Under the pieces are notes generated by a model. The model did not search any database, was not told the origin of the DNA, and was given only the letters and a program-made list of their open reading frames with translations. DNA of 8,353 nucleotides from DATMBL01 sp050735975 (lineage in GTDB: Bacteria; Desulfobacterota; Binatia; UBA9968), in the NCBI GenBank assembly GCA_050735975.1, contig JBOHVS010000334.1:1-8353 (forward strand). Direction: 5' to 3'. The translations under genes were made by a program, and so were the position numbers. This document shows positions 1-6,764 of this stretch, piece after piece (the stretch's first letter is position 1; each line of letters begins with the position of its first letter).

Positions 1-1248
1 GCGCGCGACTGGAACTGGCACAATGTGATCGGCTTCTGGTCGTCCGGCGTGCTGGTGGTCCTCACGCTGACTGCCACCGTCATGTCTTACCAATGGGCCA
101 ACGACCTGCTCTACACGTTGACGGGCAGCGAGCCGCCGGCCCGTTCACAAGGCCGGAGTTCGACGGCGCCGGCGCAGCGTCGCAGCGACAGCGAAGAACT
201 GCGCGCGGCAAGCTTCGACGCGTTTCTCGCACGCGCCGAAAAACAGGCTCCCGGCTGGGTCATGATGAGGATGCGCCTGCCGCCGCACGGCAATGGGCCG
301 GTCAGGCTCTTGATTCAAGAGCCGACAGCGCCGCATATCTTCGCGCGCTCGCAACTGGTGCTCGATCGCTCCAGCGCCGATGTGGTCAAATGGGAACCCT
401 ACGCCACTGCCAGTCTGGGACGAAAGTTAAGAATTTGGGCGCGCGGGCTGCACACGGGCGAGGCTCTCGGTTTTGCCGGACAAACCGTCGCCGGCCTGGC
501 ATCGCTGGGGGGCTGTTTCCTGGTTGGGACGGGTTTCGCCATGGCCTGGAGGCGCTTCCGTTACCAAAAACGCGAAGCAGACGAGGTGCCGATCGAGGAA
601 TCCGTGACGGCGCGGGTTGAAATCAATCCCGCAGGTGTCCAACCCATACCGCGGATCGATGAAACATCAATGGAGTTATCGAGTATCGAGATGGAAGAAA
701 CGAACTCTACCGCAACCAATGCCCACGCTCACAACGGCCGCAAGGACGCTTGCACCGCATGGCCCGGGGCGCCCTACTACGGCGATTCGGCATTGATTCT
801 TTACGGCACGGTCACCGGCAACGCCGAAACGCTGGCGAACAGACTGGCAGCGATGCTGCGCGGAGCCGGAATGACCGTGCGGCTGCGAGACATGGTTCGC
901 TGCCAACCGCACGTGTTGACACAGGCGAAATGCGTGCTGATCGTGATCAGCACCTACGGCGACGGCGAACCGCCGGACGACGCCGCGCCGTTCTGGGAAG
1001 CTGTGGTGCACGGCAACAGCCTTGATCTGCGCGGTACTAGGTTTTCCGTGCTCGCGCTGGGCAACACGACGTACGATCACTTCTGCAAGTGCGGTCGCGA
1101 TTTCGATGCCGCCCTGGAGCGCCACGGCGCGACCCGAATCTATCCGCGGGTCGACTGCGACGTCGATTACGACACGCCGGCCAAACGTTGGTTAGATGGA
1201 GTGATGGCGAGCCTACGACAAAACAACCACGCCGCTTTGTCCGCATGA
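1..1248 (+). CDS. PepSY-type transmembrane protein fused to a flavodoxin domain (5' end outside window)
   Basis: Probably an inner-membrane flavoprotein that passes electrons, possibly to ferric or ferrisiderophore substrates; the role is inferred from PepSY/flavodoxin relatives. The reading frame is open from base 1, and RDWNWHNVIGFW at the left edge is typical of PepSY-associated membrane segments, so the GTG at 25 is unlikely to be the true start. Counting codons from base 1: a first membrane segment lies at about 8-30, a periplasmic stretch follows, and RGLHTGE (His151) leads into a second segment at about 160-182 that ends in WRR. A charged linker of about 75 residues leads to the flavodoxin domain: FMN phosphate loop YGTVTGNAET (about 268-277), STYGDGE (317-323), and LALGNTTYDHF (351-361). 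These match the CysJ/P450-reductase flavodoxin class. The protein stops right after this domain, without the FAD/NADPH reductase half found in many relatives. Base composition looks GC-richer than the other genes (46 of 60 bases at 121-180). Confidence 0.88.
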   Translation, partial: ARDWNWHNVIGFWSSGVLVVLTLTATVMSYQWANDLLYTLTGSEPPARSQGRSSTAPAQRRSDSEELRAASFDAFLARAEKQAPGWVMMRMRLPPHGNGPVRLLIQEPTAPHIFARSQLVLDRSSADVVKWEPYATASLGRKLRIWARGLHTGEALGFAGQTVAGLASLGGCFLVGTGFAMAWRRFRYQKREADEVPIEESVTARVEINPAGVQPIPRIDETSMELSSIEMEETNSTATNAHAHNGRKDACTAWPGAPYYGDSALILYGTVTGNAETLANRLAAMLRGAGMTVRLRDMVRCQPHVLTQAKCVLIVISTYGDGEPPDDAAPFWEAVVHGNSLDLRGTRFSVLALGNTTYDHFCKCGRDFDAALERHGATRIYPRVDCDVDYDTPAKRWLDGVMASLRQNNHAALSA

Positions 1249-1280
1249 ACCATCAAAAGGAGAGGAAGGGACCCACTTCG

Positions 1281-1391
1281 GTGAAAAGCCCGGCGGCAGC
1301 CGGAGTGGAAAGTTCCACAGCACGCTGTCGTTCGTGCAGCAAGATGGCATTCGCTGGACCGACAAACGTTGATTTAAGAACTGACGGGTAA
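1281..1391 (+). CDS. Possible 36-residue small ORF after the flavoprotein gene
   Basis: A GTG at 1281 opens a 36-codon frame ending in TAA at 1389-1391. A purine-rich, Shine-Dalgarno-like stretch (AGGAGAGGAAGGG, about 1258-1270) sits 10 bases upstream. The same frame also has an ATG at 1245 that overlaps the TGA of the upstream gene (ATGA), giving 48 residues. The peptide has one CxxC (CRSC) and no other recognisable motif. I do not recognise it. It could be a translated small protein, the remnant of a lost downstream gene, or chance. Confidence 0.13.
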   Translation: MKSPAAAGVESSTARCRSCSKMAFAGPTNVDLRTDG

Positions 1392-1398
1392 GCATTGT

Positions 1399-1875
1399 CT
1401 AGCTCTTCTTGAAAATCTGCTGCGCGAGATAGTTCTCGTAGCCGACCTCCTTGATCTGATGAAACTGGGCTTCGATCCAGTCGATGTGGCGCTCTTCGTC
1501 GACGACGATGTGTTCAAGCAGCTCTCGAGTGGCGTCGTCTCTCTCGTCGAGACAGGTCTTGATTCCAGGCTTGAGAACCGTCAGTGCCGCCTGCTCCAGA
1601 CTAAGGTCGTTCTCTAACTGTTGCTTGACGTTCGATCCCACCTGGATCTTGTCATAAGCTTGGACGTTCGGCACTCCTTCTAGAAAAAGTATCCGTTCCA
1701 TGAGCTGATCGGCGTGTTTCATCTCGTCAACGGACTCTTTCCAGTGCACGGCGGCGAGCACTTCGTAGCCCCAATTCTTGCACATTTTCGAGTGGATGAA
1801 ATACTGATTGATCCCGGTAAGTTCTTTCCGCAGCACATCGTTCAGGACTTTGATGACGTCGACGTTGCCTTTCAT
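1399..1875 (-). CDS. bfr: Bacterioferritin
   Basis: This is an iron-storage protein expected to form a 24-subunit cytoplasmic shell, oxidise Fe(II) at a di-iron centre and hold haem between subunit pairs. The 158 residues match the usual family length. All ferroxidase ligands align at their E. coli Bfr positions: Glu18, Glu51, His54, Glu94, Glu127 and His130, with Tyr25 nearby. Met52, the axial haem ligand that separates Bfr from plain ferritin, is present in the ESVDEMKHAD motif. The ATG at 1875 is preceded by a strong Shine-Dalgarno sequence (AGGAGGAGGG, 1888 to 1879). The gene lies 68 bases after tatD on the same strand and converges with the flavoprotein gene. The spacing and strong RBS suggest it may also be transcribed separately. 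No clear terminator is visible after its TAG. Confidence 0.97.
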   Translation of the reverse strand: MKGNVDVIKVLNDVLRKELTGINQYFIHSKMCKNWGYEVLAAVHWKESVDEMKHADQLMERILFLEGVPNVQAYDKIQVGSNVKQQLENDLSLEQAALTVLKPGIKTCLDERDDATRELLEHIVVDEERHIDWIEAQFHQIKEVGYENYLAQQIFKKS

Positions 1876-1890
1876 AAGCCCTCCTCCTCG

Positions 1891-1908
1891 TGTAGTCTCT
1901 TGCCTACA
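1891..1908 (-). promoter_or_regulatory. Possible operator dyad in front of bfr
   Basis: TGTAG and CTACA form a perfect 5-bp inverted repeat separated by 8 bases, just upstream of the bfr ribosome binding site. On the minus strand a weak promoter-like pair overlaps it: TTGTTC and TAATGT, 16 bases apart, with TAATGT running into the dyad. A repressor or iron-responsive regulator could bind here, but the dyad does not match a Fur or IdeR box that I can recognise. It may be chance. Confidence 0.25.
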
Positions 1909-1943
1909 TTACCGCAGCCGCGGGAACGAACAAAGCACCGCGG

Positions 1944-2744
1944 TCAATGCTCTCTTAAAGCGAACAAATTTTCGACGTTGCGAGTGGTCGTTTCAGCCAC
2001 TTCTTCGAGACTCAGTTCCTTCACCCTGGCGATCGTCTCGGCGACAAATCGCACGTAAGCGGGTTCGTTGCGTTTCCCGCGAAAGGGCACTGGCGTAAGG
2101 TAAGGCGAGTCGGTCTCGACGAATATCCGCTCCAATGGAACTCTCCGAACGACATCCCTGAGGGCATCGGCGTTTTTAAAGGTGATGATACCCGTGAAAG
2201 AAAGATGGAATCCCAGGCCCAGGTATCTTTGTGCCGCGGCGTAGTCACCCGTAAAACAATGAATCACGCCGCGGACCTGCCCGGCTCCTTCACGCCGGAG
2301 CAGATCGGCCACGTCTTCATGCGCGTCGCGCTCGTGCACCACCAGAGGCAATCCGGTCTTCCGCGCCATCCCGATAAACCGGGCGAAGATATTGCGCTGA
2401 ACATTATGAGGCGAGTGGCTGTAATAGAAATCCAAACCGGTTTCGCCGACAGCGATGACCTTGGGATTGGCGGTGAGCTTCTCTAGTTTTTCAAGCTCTT
2501 CTTGGCCGACATCTTTCGCATCGTGAGGATGCATGCCGACGGTCGCATAGAGCGCAGGATGCGACTCAGCCAGCGCCAACGCGGCTTCGTTACTCGAGAG
2601 GTCCCCGGCTCCTCCGACCACGATAATTCGCTCTACCCCGGCTTCTCCGGCGCGCTGCACGATCGCTTCTATCTCCCCGGCGTACTCCGGTCCCTGAATA
2701 TGGGCGTGGCTGTCGATCAGCCCCAGATTTTCTCCCTGGGCCAT
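1944..2744 (-). CDS. tatD: TatD-family metal-dependent deoxyribonuclease
   Basis: Cytoplasmic TIM-barrel metallo-hydrolase of the TatD/YcfH family. Members show 3'-5' exonuclease or DNase activity on DNA and RNA and have been linked to DNA repair and RNA turnover; the physiological substrate of this protein is unknown. The 266 residues are the normal length. Metal and catalytic residues are in place: DSHAH (His13, His15), GETGLDFYY (Glu101), VVHERD (His137), HCFTG (His162) and ETDSPYL (Asp212), followed by the family signature PVPFRGKRNEP. The ATG at 2744 lies 11 bases after the metG stop. No Shine-Dalgarno sequence is visible before it, so translation may be coupled to metG. The family core usually begins close to the LIDSHAH motif, so a start a few codons later cannot be excluded. 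Confidence 0.95.
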   Translation of the reverse strand: MAQGENLGLIDSHAHIQGPEYAGEIEAIVQRAGEAGVERIIVVGGAGDLSSNEAALALAESHPALYATVGMHPHDAKDVGQEELEKLEKLTANPKVIAVGETGLDFYYSHSPHNVQRNIFARFIGMARKTGLPLVVHERDAHEDVADLLRREGAGQVRGVIHCFTGDYAAAQRYLGLGFHLSFTGIITFKNADALRDVVRRVPLERIFVETDSPYLTPVPFRGKRNEPAYVRFVAETIARVKELSLEEVAETTTRNVENLFALREH

Positions 2745-2755
2745 AACGTTGCGAG

Positions 2756-4321
2756 TTACGCTTCGGCGGGCAATTCGATGCGCGGAAACAGCACCTTGGG
2801 TCCTTGCACCTTGTAACCGGGTTCAAAGAATTTACCCCAAGGAGCATCCGGCGAGCGAATAAATGAGCTAGCACTAATGCCGGGCGGTACGTCAGGGATA
2901 GCGAGAAGCACCTGCAACTCTCTGCTCGTGTCCGGTAGAAACGGCGCAAGTAGTCGGGAGAGCGTTCGGAGTACCTCCAGAAGATGGTGCAACACCTCCC
3001 CCACCCTCGGGCGCTTGGCGGAATCTCTATAAAGGGTAAAAGGCGATGTTTGAACAATGTAACGATTCGCATGGTCAATGGCCGCCCAAACTGACTCTAA
3101 CCCCCGGTGAAACTGAAGTTCAGACATATAGCGATTCAGGTCCGTCTCGGCCTGAGCGAACTTATCTCTCAACTCTCGATCTTCGGGTGCCCAAATTGCT
3201 CCCAAGGGTTGAACCGCGCGCTCGAAGTACTTGTCCTGCATCGCAAGAACGCGGCTGACGAAATTTCCGAGATTATTCGCCAGATCGGCATTAGTCCGAG
3301 TGGTCAAGGCCTCTAGTGAGAACTTTGCATCCTGGCCAAACGCCATTTCGCGTAGAAGAAAATAGCGGAACGCGTCCATGCCGAACCGCTCCTTCATCTC
3401 CAAGGGCCGAACAACGTTACCCAAACTTTTCGACATCTTCCCCGAGTCCATAATCCAGTAACCGTGAACATTAAGACGCTTGTAGGGCTGCAACCCCGCG
3501 GCCTTCAGCATTGTCGGCCAGTAAATTGCGTGTGGTTTAAGTATGTCTTTGGCAATAAAGTGATTGGCTTTAGGCCAAAATAAGTCAAAGCTTTCCTCGC
3601 CCTTGTGTTTGAGCGCGCTGACATAATTAAGCAGCGCATCGAACCATACGTAAGTTACGTATTTTGAGTCGAACGGCAGCGGAATGCCCCATTTCAGTCT
3701 GCTGGTCGGGCGAGAAATGCAAAGATCTTCCAAAGGCTCGCGAAGGAACGCCAGCACCTCGGTTCGATATCGCTCCGGCTGAATAAACCCTGGATTTGAC
3801 TGCAGGTGGCTAATCAACCACTCCTGATATTTGCTCATACGGAAGAAGTAATTTTTCTCGCTGATATAATCAGGCTCTTTCTGGTGGTCGGGGCACTTAC
3901 CATCGACTAACTCTTTGTCCGTGTAGAAACGTTCGCATCCGTAGCAGTAAAAGCCACCGTACTCACCGAAATAGATGTCGCCGGCATCGTAGATTTTCTG
4001 CAATACTCTTTGCACGAACTCTTTGTGGTAGGAATCGGTTGTCCTGATAAAATGATCGTATTCGATACCGCATTGTTTCCAGGTCGAGCGGAAAAGACTG
4101 CTGATACGGTCCGCGTAAGCCTCCGGCTCCGTGCCGTTTTCCTTAGCCGCCTGGGCGATTTTGTCCCCGTGCTCGTCGGTCCCTGTAAGCAAGAAAGTGT
4201 CGTAGCCGATCGAGCGGTAGTAGCGCTTCACCGTATCCGCCACAATCGTGGTGTAGGTATGACCCAGATGCGGCTCTGCGTTGACGTAATAGAGAGGGGT
4301 TGTAATGTAGATTCTTTCCAT
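2756..4321 (-). CDS. metG: Methionine-tRNA ligase (methionyl-tRNA synthetase)
   Basis: Class I aminoacyl-tRNA synthetase that charges tRNA-Met and initiator tRNA with methionine in the cytoplasm. The N-terminal TTPLYYVNAEPHLGH contains the HIGH-type motif HLGH (residues 18-21), and KMSKS is at 295-299. A zinc knuckle in the connective-peptide region uses Cys126, Cys129, Cys143 and His146, the same pattern as the Thermus-type enzyme. Methionine-pocket residues appear in TYVWFDAL (about 223-230) and in the segment with Asp259 and His264. That segment reads HFIAKDILKPH where most relatives have HFIGKDI and FH, a minor deviation. At 521 residues it has the catalytic core and anticodon-binding helical domain but ends in FPRIELPAEA, with no C-terminal Trbp111-like tRNA-binding domain. 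The ATG at 4321 overlaps the holB stop by one base (TGATG) and is preceded by GAGGGG at 5 bases, so it is translated together with holB. Confidence 0.98.
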   Translation of the reverse strand: MERIYITTPLYYVNAEPHLGHTYTTIVADTVKRYYRSIGYDTFLLTGTDEHGDKIAQAAKENGTEPEAYADRISSLFRSTWKQCGIEYDHFIRTTDSYHKEFVQRVLQKIYDAGDIYFGEYGGFYCYGCERFYTDKELVDGKCPDHQKEPDYISEKNYFFRMSKYQEWLISHLQSNPGFIQPERYRTEVLAFLREPLEDLCISRPTSRLKWGIPLPFDSKYVTYVWFDALLNYVSALKHKGEESFDLFWPKANHFIAKDILKPHAIYWPTMLKAAGLQPYKRLNVHGYWIMDSGKMSKSLGNVVRPLEMKERFGMDAFRYFLLREMAFGQDAKFSLEALTTRTNADLANNLGNFVSRVLAMQDKYFERAVQPLGAIWAPEDRELRDKFAQAETDLNRYMSELQFHRGLESVWAAIDHANRYIVQTSPFTLYRDSAKRPRVGEVLHHLLEVLRTLSRLLAPFLPDTSRELQVLLAIPDVPPGISASSFIRSPDAPWGKFFEPGYKVQGPKVLFPRIELPAEA

Positions 4322-5304
4322 CAGCGCCCCTCGACCGGTCCGAACAGCAAGTCCTCGATCGCCATCCGGCGGTTCACGTTTCTGTGAATTTGCCGCGCGG
4401 CCTCCACCGTTTGCGAAACCGACGAGAGAAGTTGTTCAAGTCCAATTTCCGACGACTGCTTTTCGATGTGACCGATCATGTTCAGGTTAACGATCTCTTC
4501 CGGGCTTTGCGTCACAGTGTAGATCACGAGGTCACGGTACCAACTGCCGGCCCATTCTAAGAACTTCAGCGATTCGTCTCGATTGCCGGCAATTGCTTCG
4601 GCGGCAGCCATCGCCGCGCGGTAATCTCCCGCGCTCAGAGAGGAAAGCATCTCCACCCAGATCTGTCTCTTTTCAAGTAATTCTCCCTCTTCGAGCGTGA
4701 TGGCTACGCCCAAACTCCCCATCGCCAGCGCCGCCAAATCACTGGCCGCTTCGGGCGCCTTACCTTTGGATACCAGGTATTCCGCGATTAAGCCTCTTTT
4801 TAAGGGACCGAAGGAAAGGCTAAGGCAACGTGACCGCACAGTCGGCAACAAGCCGCCGGCGGCTGCTGCGATCAATACAATCAGCGACTCCTTAGGCGGC
4901 TCTTCCAGCGTCTTTAACAGCGCATTTTGCGCCGGGCCGTTCATGAGCGTAGCAGGATCAATGATGGCTACTTTTCCTCCACCGGAAAAGGAGCGGTAAA
5001 ACAGTTCCTTTTCGAGCTCACGAACCTGTTGAATGCTGATCTCCTTCTTTCCCGATAGCGGCTCAATGAACCGAACGTCCGGATGATTACCTTTCCGTAT
5101 GCGCACGCAGGCAGCGCAACGGCCGCAGAAATCGTCCTCGATTTCCACGCAGTGAATGGCCTGAGCCAGAGAAAACGCGACGGTCCTCTTACCGACGCCG
5201 TCGGGGCCCACGAATAAATAGGCATGATGCAACCTGCGTTTCTTCAACGCAACGCGCAACGTTTCAAGCTGCCTTCGATGCCCGATGATCTCGGCAAAAC
5301 CCAT
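4321..5304 (-). CDS. holB: DNA polymerase III delta' subunit
   Basis: A subunit of the clamp loader that opens and loads the beta sliding clamp at the replication fork. From the ATG at 5304 (327 residues) the protein begins MGFAEIIGHRRQLETL, the usual family start. An in-frame TTG at 5334 would add ten residues (PLRADIKQS after the initiator) and sits only 7 bases after the tmk stop. I prefer the ATG because the added residues lie outside the conserved fold, although its Shine-Dalgarno sequence is weak. Visible elements: HHAYLFVGPDGVGKRT with the P-loop at 33-41, a four-cysteine zinc module (Cys52, 60, 63, 66), a degenerate Walker B VAIIDPA, NALLKTLEEPP, and the sensor region LLPTVRSRC at about 152-160. 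These are followed by the helical middle domain and the C-terminal oligomerisation domain. tmk lies upstream and metG overlaps downstream. Confidence 0.95.
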   Translation of the reverse strand: MGFAEIIGHRRQLETLRVALKKRRLHHAYLFVGPDGVGKRTVAFSLAQAIHCVEIEDDFCGRCAACVRIRKGNHPDVRFIEPLSGKKEISIQQVRELEKELFYRSFSGGGKVAIIDPATLMNGPAQNALLKTLEEPPKESLIVLIAAAAGGLLPTVRSRCLSLSFGPLKRGLIAEYLVSKGKAPEAASDLAALAMGSLGVAITLEEGELLEKRQIWVEMLSSLSAGDYRAAMAAAEAIAGNRDESLKFLEWAGSWYRDLVIYTVTQSPEEIVNLNMIGHIEKQSSEIGLEQLLSSVSQTVEAARQIHRNVNRRMAIEDLLFGPVEGR

Positions 5305-5341
5305 ACTCTGTTTTATATCAGCCCTGAGTGGCAAAGCCTAT

Positions 5342-5983
5342 CTACATCGGTTTTCGATCAACGATCGTCTTAATTTGTTCGAAAACCTCTTGAACAGACC
5401 GGGATGCAGGGATCACACAAAATCGCTCCGGCTCCGAACGCGCCATTTTTAGAAAGCCCCGGCGTACCCGTTCGTGAAATTCGATTTTCTCGCGCTCAAA
5501 TCGATCTTCACGGATTCCGCTGAGGCCCGCTTGGGATTGGCGCTGAGCCGTTCTGGACAGGCCGACTTTCACGCCGCAATCAAATAAAAAAGTCAGATCC
5601 GGCTTGATACCCCGACTGGCCATCTCGTTGAGGCGTCCGAGCAGTTCGAGGTCGATTCCGCGTCCATAGCCCTGATAGGCGAGCGTTGAGTCCGTATAGC
5701 GGTCACAAAGTACGATCTTCCCTTGCTCGAGCGCCGGACCAATGACTTCCTGGATATGCTGCGCCCGGTCAGCCAGATACAAAAAAAGTTCGGCTGGCGA
5801 GGCAATCGGCTGTTTACCTACCTCCAGTAGGACTTGCCGGATGAGATTTCCTAATGAAGTCCCCCCGGGCTCCCGAGTCACGATACAGGGCTTACCGACC
5901 TCCAAAAGGTGCTGTTGCAGCAACTTGAGCTGCGTAGACTTGCCTGTCCCGTCGCCGCCCTCAAAGGTTATGAAGCGGACCAT
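5342..5983 (-). CDS. tmk: Thymidylate kinase
   Basis: Phosphorylates dTMP to dTDP with ATP, the step that commits both thymidylate routes to dTTP for DNA synthesis in the cytoplasm. The 213 residues are a typical length. Motifs: P-loop GGDGTGKST (9-17), TREPGGT (36-42), LADRAQH (70-76), the DRY motif in CDRYTDSTLAYQGYGRG (94-96), and an arginine-containing LID region (Arg144, Arg148 and the following IREDRFE). The ATG at 5983 is the only reasonable start because the upstream frame is open but offers no other start codon. No clear Shine-Dalgarno sequence precedes it. It heads the compact tmk-holB-metG-tatD run. An 84-base gap containing a hairpin separates it from the receiver gene upstream, so a promoter for the run may lie there, although I cannot point to convincing -35/-10 boxes. 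Confidence 0.97.
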   Translation of the reverse strand: MVRFITFEGGDGTGKSTQLKLLQQHLLEVGKPCIVTREPGGTSLGNLIRQVLLEVGKQPIASPAELFLYLADRAQHIQEVIGPALEQGKIVLCDRYTDSTLAYQGYGRGIDLELLGRLNEMASRGIKPDLTFLFDCGVKVGLSRTAQRQSQAGLSGIREDRFEREKIEFHERVRRGFLKMARSEPERFCVIPASRSVQEVFEQIKTIVDRKPM

Positions 5984-6040
5984 AGAAATGATTGAGATCA
6001 GAGCCCGCGTGCATTCACGGACCCCGATAGTTTGAATGAA

Positions 6041-6058
6041 CGTATCCGGTAGGATACG
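6041..6058 (-). terminator. Hairpin between the receiver gene and tmk, possible weak terminator
   Basis: CGTATCC and GGATACG form a perfect 7-bp stem with a 4-base loop, about 10 bases after the stop codon of the receiver gene on the minus strand. The stem is only moderately GC-rich and is followed by TTCATTC rather than a true T-run, so intrinsic termination would be weak. It could instead protect or process the transcript end. Confidence 0.35.
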
Positions 6059-6067
6059 AAAGGAGCG

Positions 6068-6451
6068 CTAGCTCTTGCCTTCGCCCAACAGCAGATTAAT
6101 GCCGTTGATGAGCTGGGTGCTTGTGAACGGCTTGGTGATATAGTAATCGGCGCCGAGCTTGTACCCGCCTAGAACATCCTCGTATTGAACCTTGGCCGTC
6201 AACAAGATCACAGGGACTGAAGCCGTATCGGACAGGCCTTTAAGACGGGTTAGCACTTCTAAACCGTCCATCTCAGGCATCATTATATCAAGGATGATAA
6301 GATCCGGCTTTTCGGTTTTTAACAGGTTGAGCAGTTCCTGACCGCTGGAAGCGCTAAAGACGTTGTAGCCTTTCCCCTCCAAAATGGTCTTGACAATCGT
6401 AACAATGTCCGGGTTATCGTCAACAACCATAATGGTTTTTTTAGTGTCCAT
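6068..6451 (-). CDS. Stand-alone CheY-like response regulator receiver
   Basis: A single receiver domain of 127 residues with no output domain. It is expected to take a phosphoryl group from a histidine kinase and act through protein contacts. The acidic pair Asp11-Asp12 (VVDDN), the phosphoacceptor Asp55 (LIILDIMMPEMDG), the switch Thr85 (LLTAK), the aromatic Tyr104 and Lys107 (ITKPF) are all present, so it should be phosphorylatable. The ATG at 6451 has a strong Shine-Dalgarno sequence (GGAGGGGAG, 6463 to 6455). No kinase gene is in the window. The upstream neighbour is a pilus assembly gene, so a PilG/PilH- or CheY-like role in surface motility is possible, but only context supports that. 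It could equally serve an unlinked kinase. Confidence 0.95.
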   Translation of the reverse strand: MDTKKTIMVVDDNPDIVTIVKTILEGKGYNVFSASSGQELLNLLKTEKPDLIILDIMMPEMDGLEVLTRLKGLSDTASVPVILLTAKVQYEDVLGGYKLGADYYITKPFTSTQLINGINLLLGEGKS

Positions 6452-6764
6452 GATCTCCCCTCCAGCACCGAGGTCTCAGGTCGTCGAATCCAGCCATTAA
6501 CCCACTGATATTGCGTAAAATCCTGCTCGCGGGCTGGCGCCGTGGGAGCCAGCCCGATACTCATTTCCTCTATTTTATCGGAAAAAACGCTTGTGGATAG
6601 ACAATTTAGCATCTTCGCCCGAGAATGTAAATTAGTCTTGGCCGCGACGTGCAAACCAAACCGCTTTACCCCGTAACGCAAAACGCCCCACGTCAGTGCG
6701 AGGATGAAGGCTCTGAGCTTCCCGTAGTAACGCCCAAAGCTGAGGACGTAGTCTGTGCTACCGG
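6452..6764. other. 313-base spacer between the pilus gene and the receiver gene
   Basis: No recognisable gene. It contains the receiver ribosome binding site at its low end, the hairpin at 6530-6556, and an A/T-rich patch around 6565-6610 in which I see no convincing promoter. One minus-strand frame has no stop across the whole spacer; see the findings. Confidence 0.6.
6530..6556 (-). other. Perfect 9-bp hairpin upstream of the receiver gene
   Basis: CGGGCTGGC and GCCAGCCCG form a GC-rich 9-bp stem with a 9-base loop, about 80 bases before the receiver start. Neither strand has an adjacent T-run, so it is not a classical intrinsic terminator. It could be a leader-RNA structure, a processing or stability element at the end of the pilus transcript, or a small REP-like palindrome. 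Confidence 0.5.

Noticed and set aside
676..1125. A 149-codon minus-strand open frame opposite the flavodoxin domain
   Set aside because: It lies wholly antisense to a domain with clear FMN-binding motifs; GC-rich coding DNA readily leaves the opposite strand open. The translation is Arg/His-rich and has no domain.
1249..1398. Bidirectional terminator between the convergent flavoprotein and bfr genes
   Set aside because: The best dyad, GTGGAA-AG-TTCCAC at 1305-1318, has a 2-base centre that would not form a normal loop, and no T-run follows.
5305..5334. TTG at 5334 as the holB start
   Set aside because: It would add ten residues outside the conserved fold. The ATG at 5304 gives the normal family start, although the TTG fits operon spacing and cannot be fully excluded.
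6319..6564. An 81-residue protein starting at the ATG at 6564
   Set aside because: More than half overlaps the well-supported receiver gene in another frame, the ribosome site is too close to the start, and no domain is recognisable.
6452..6764. Riboswitch in the spacer before the receiver gene, such as a cyclic-di-GMP aptamer
   Set aside because: I looked for the conserved aptamer blocks and found only a simple 9-bp hairpin.
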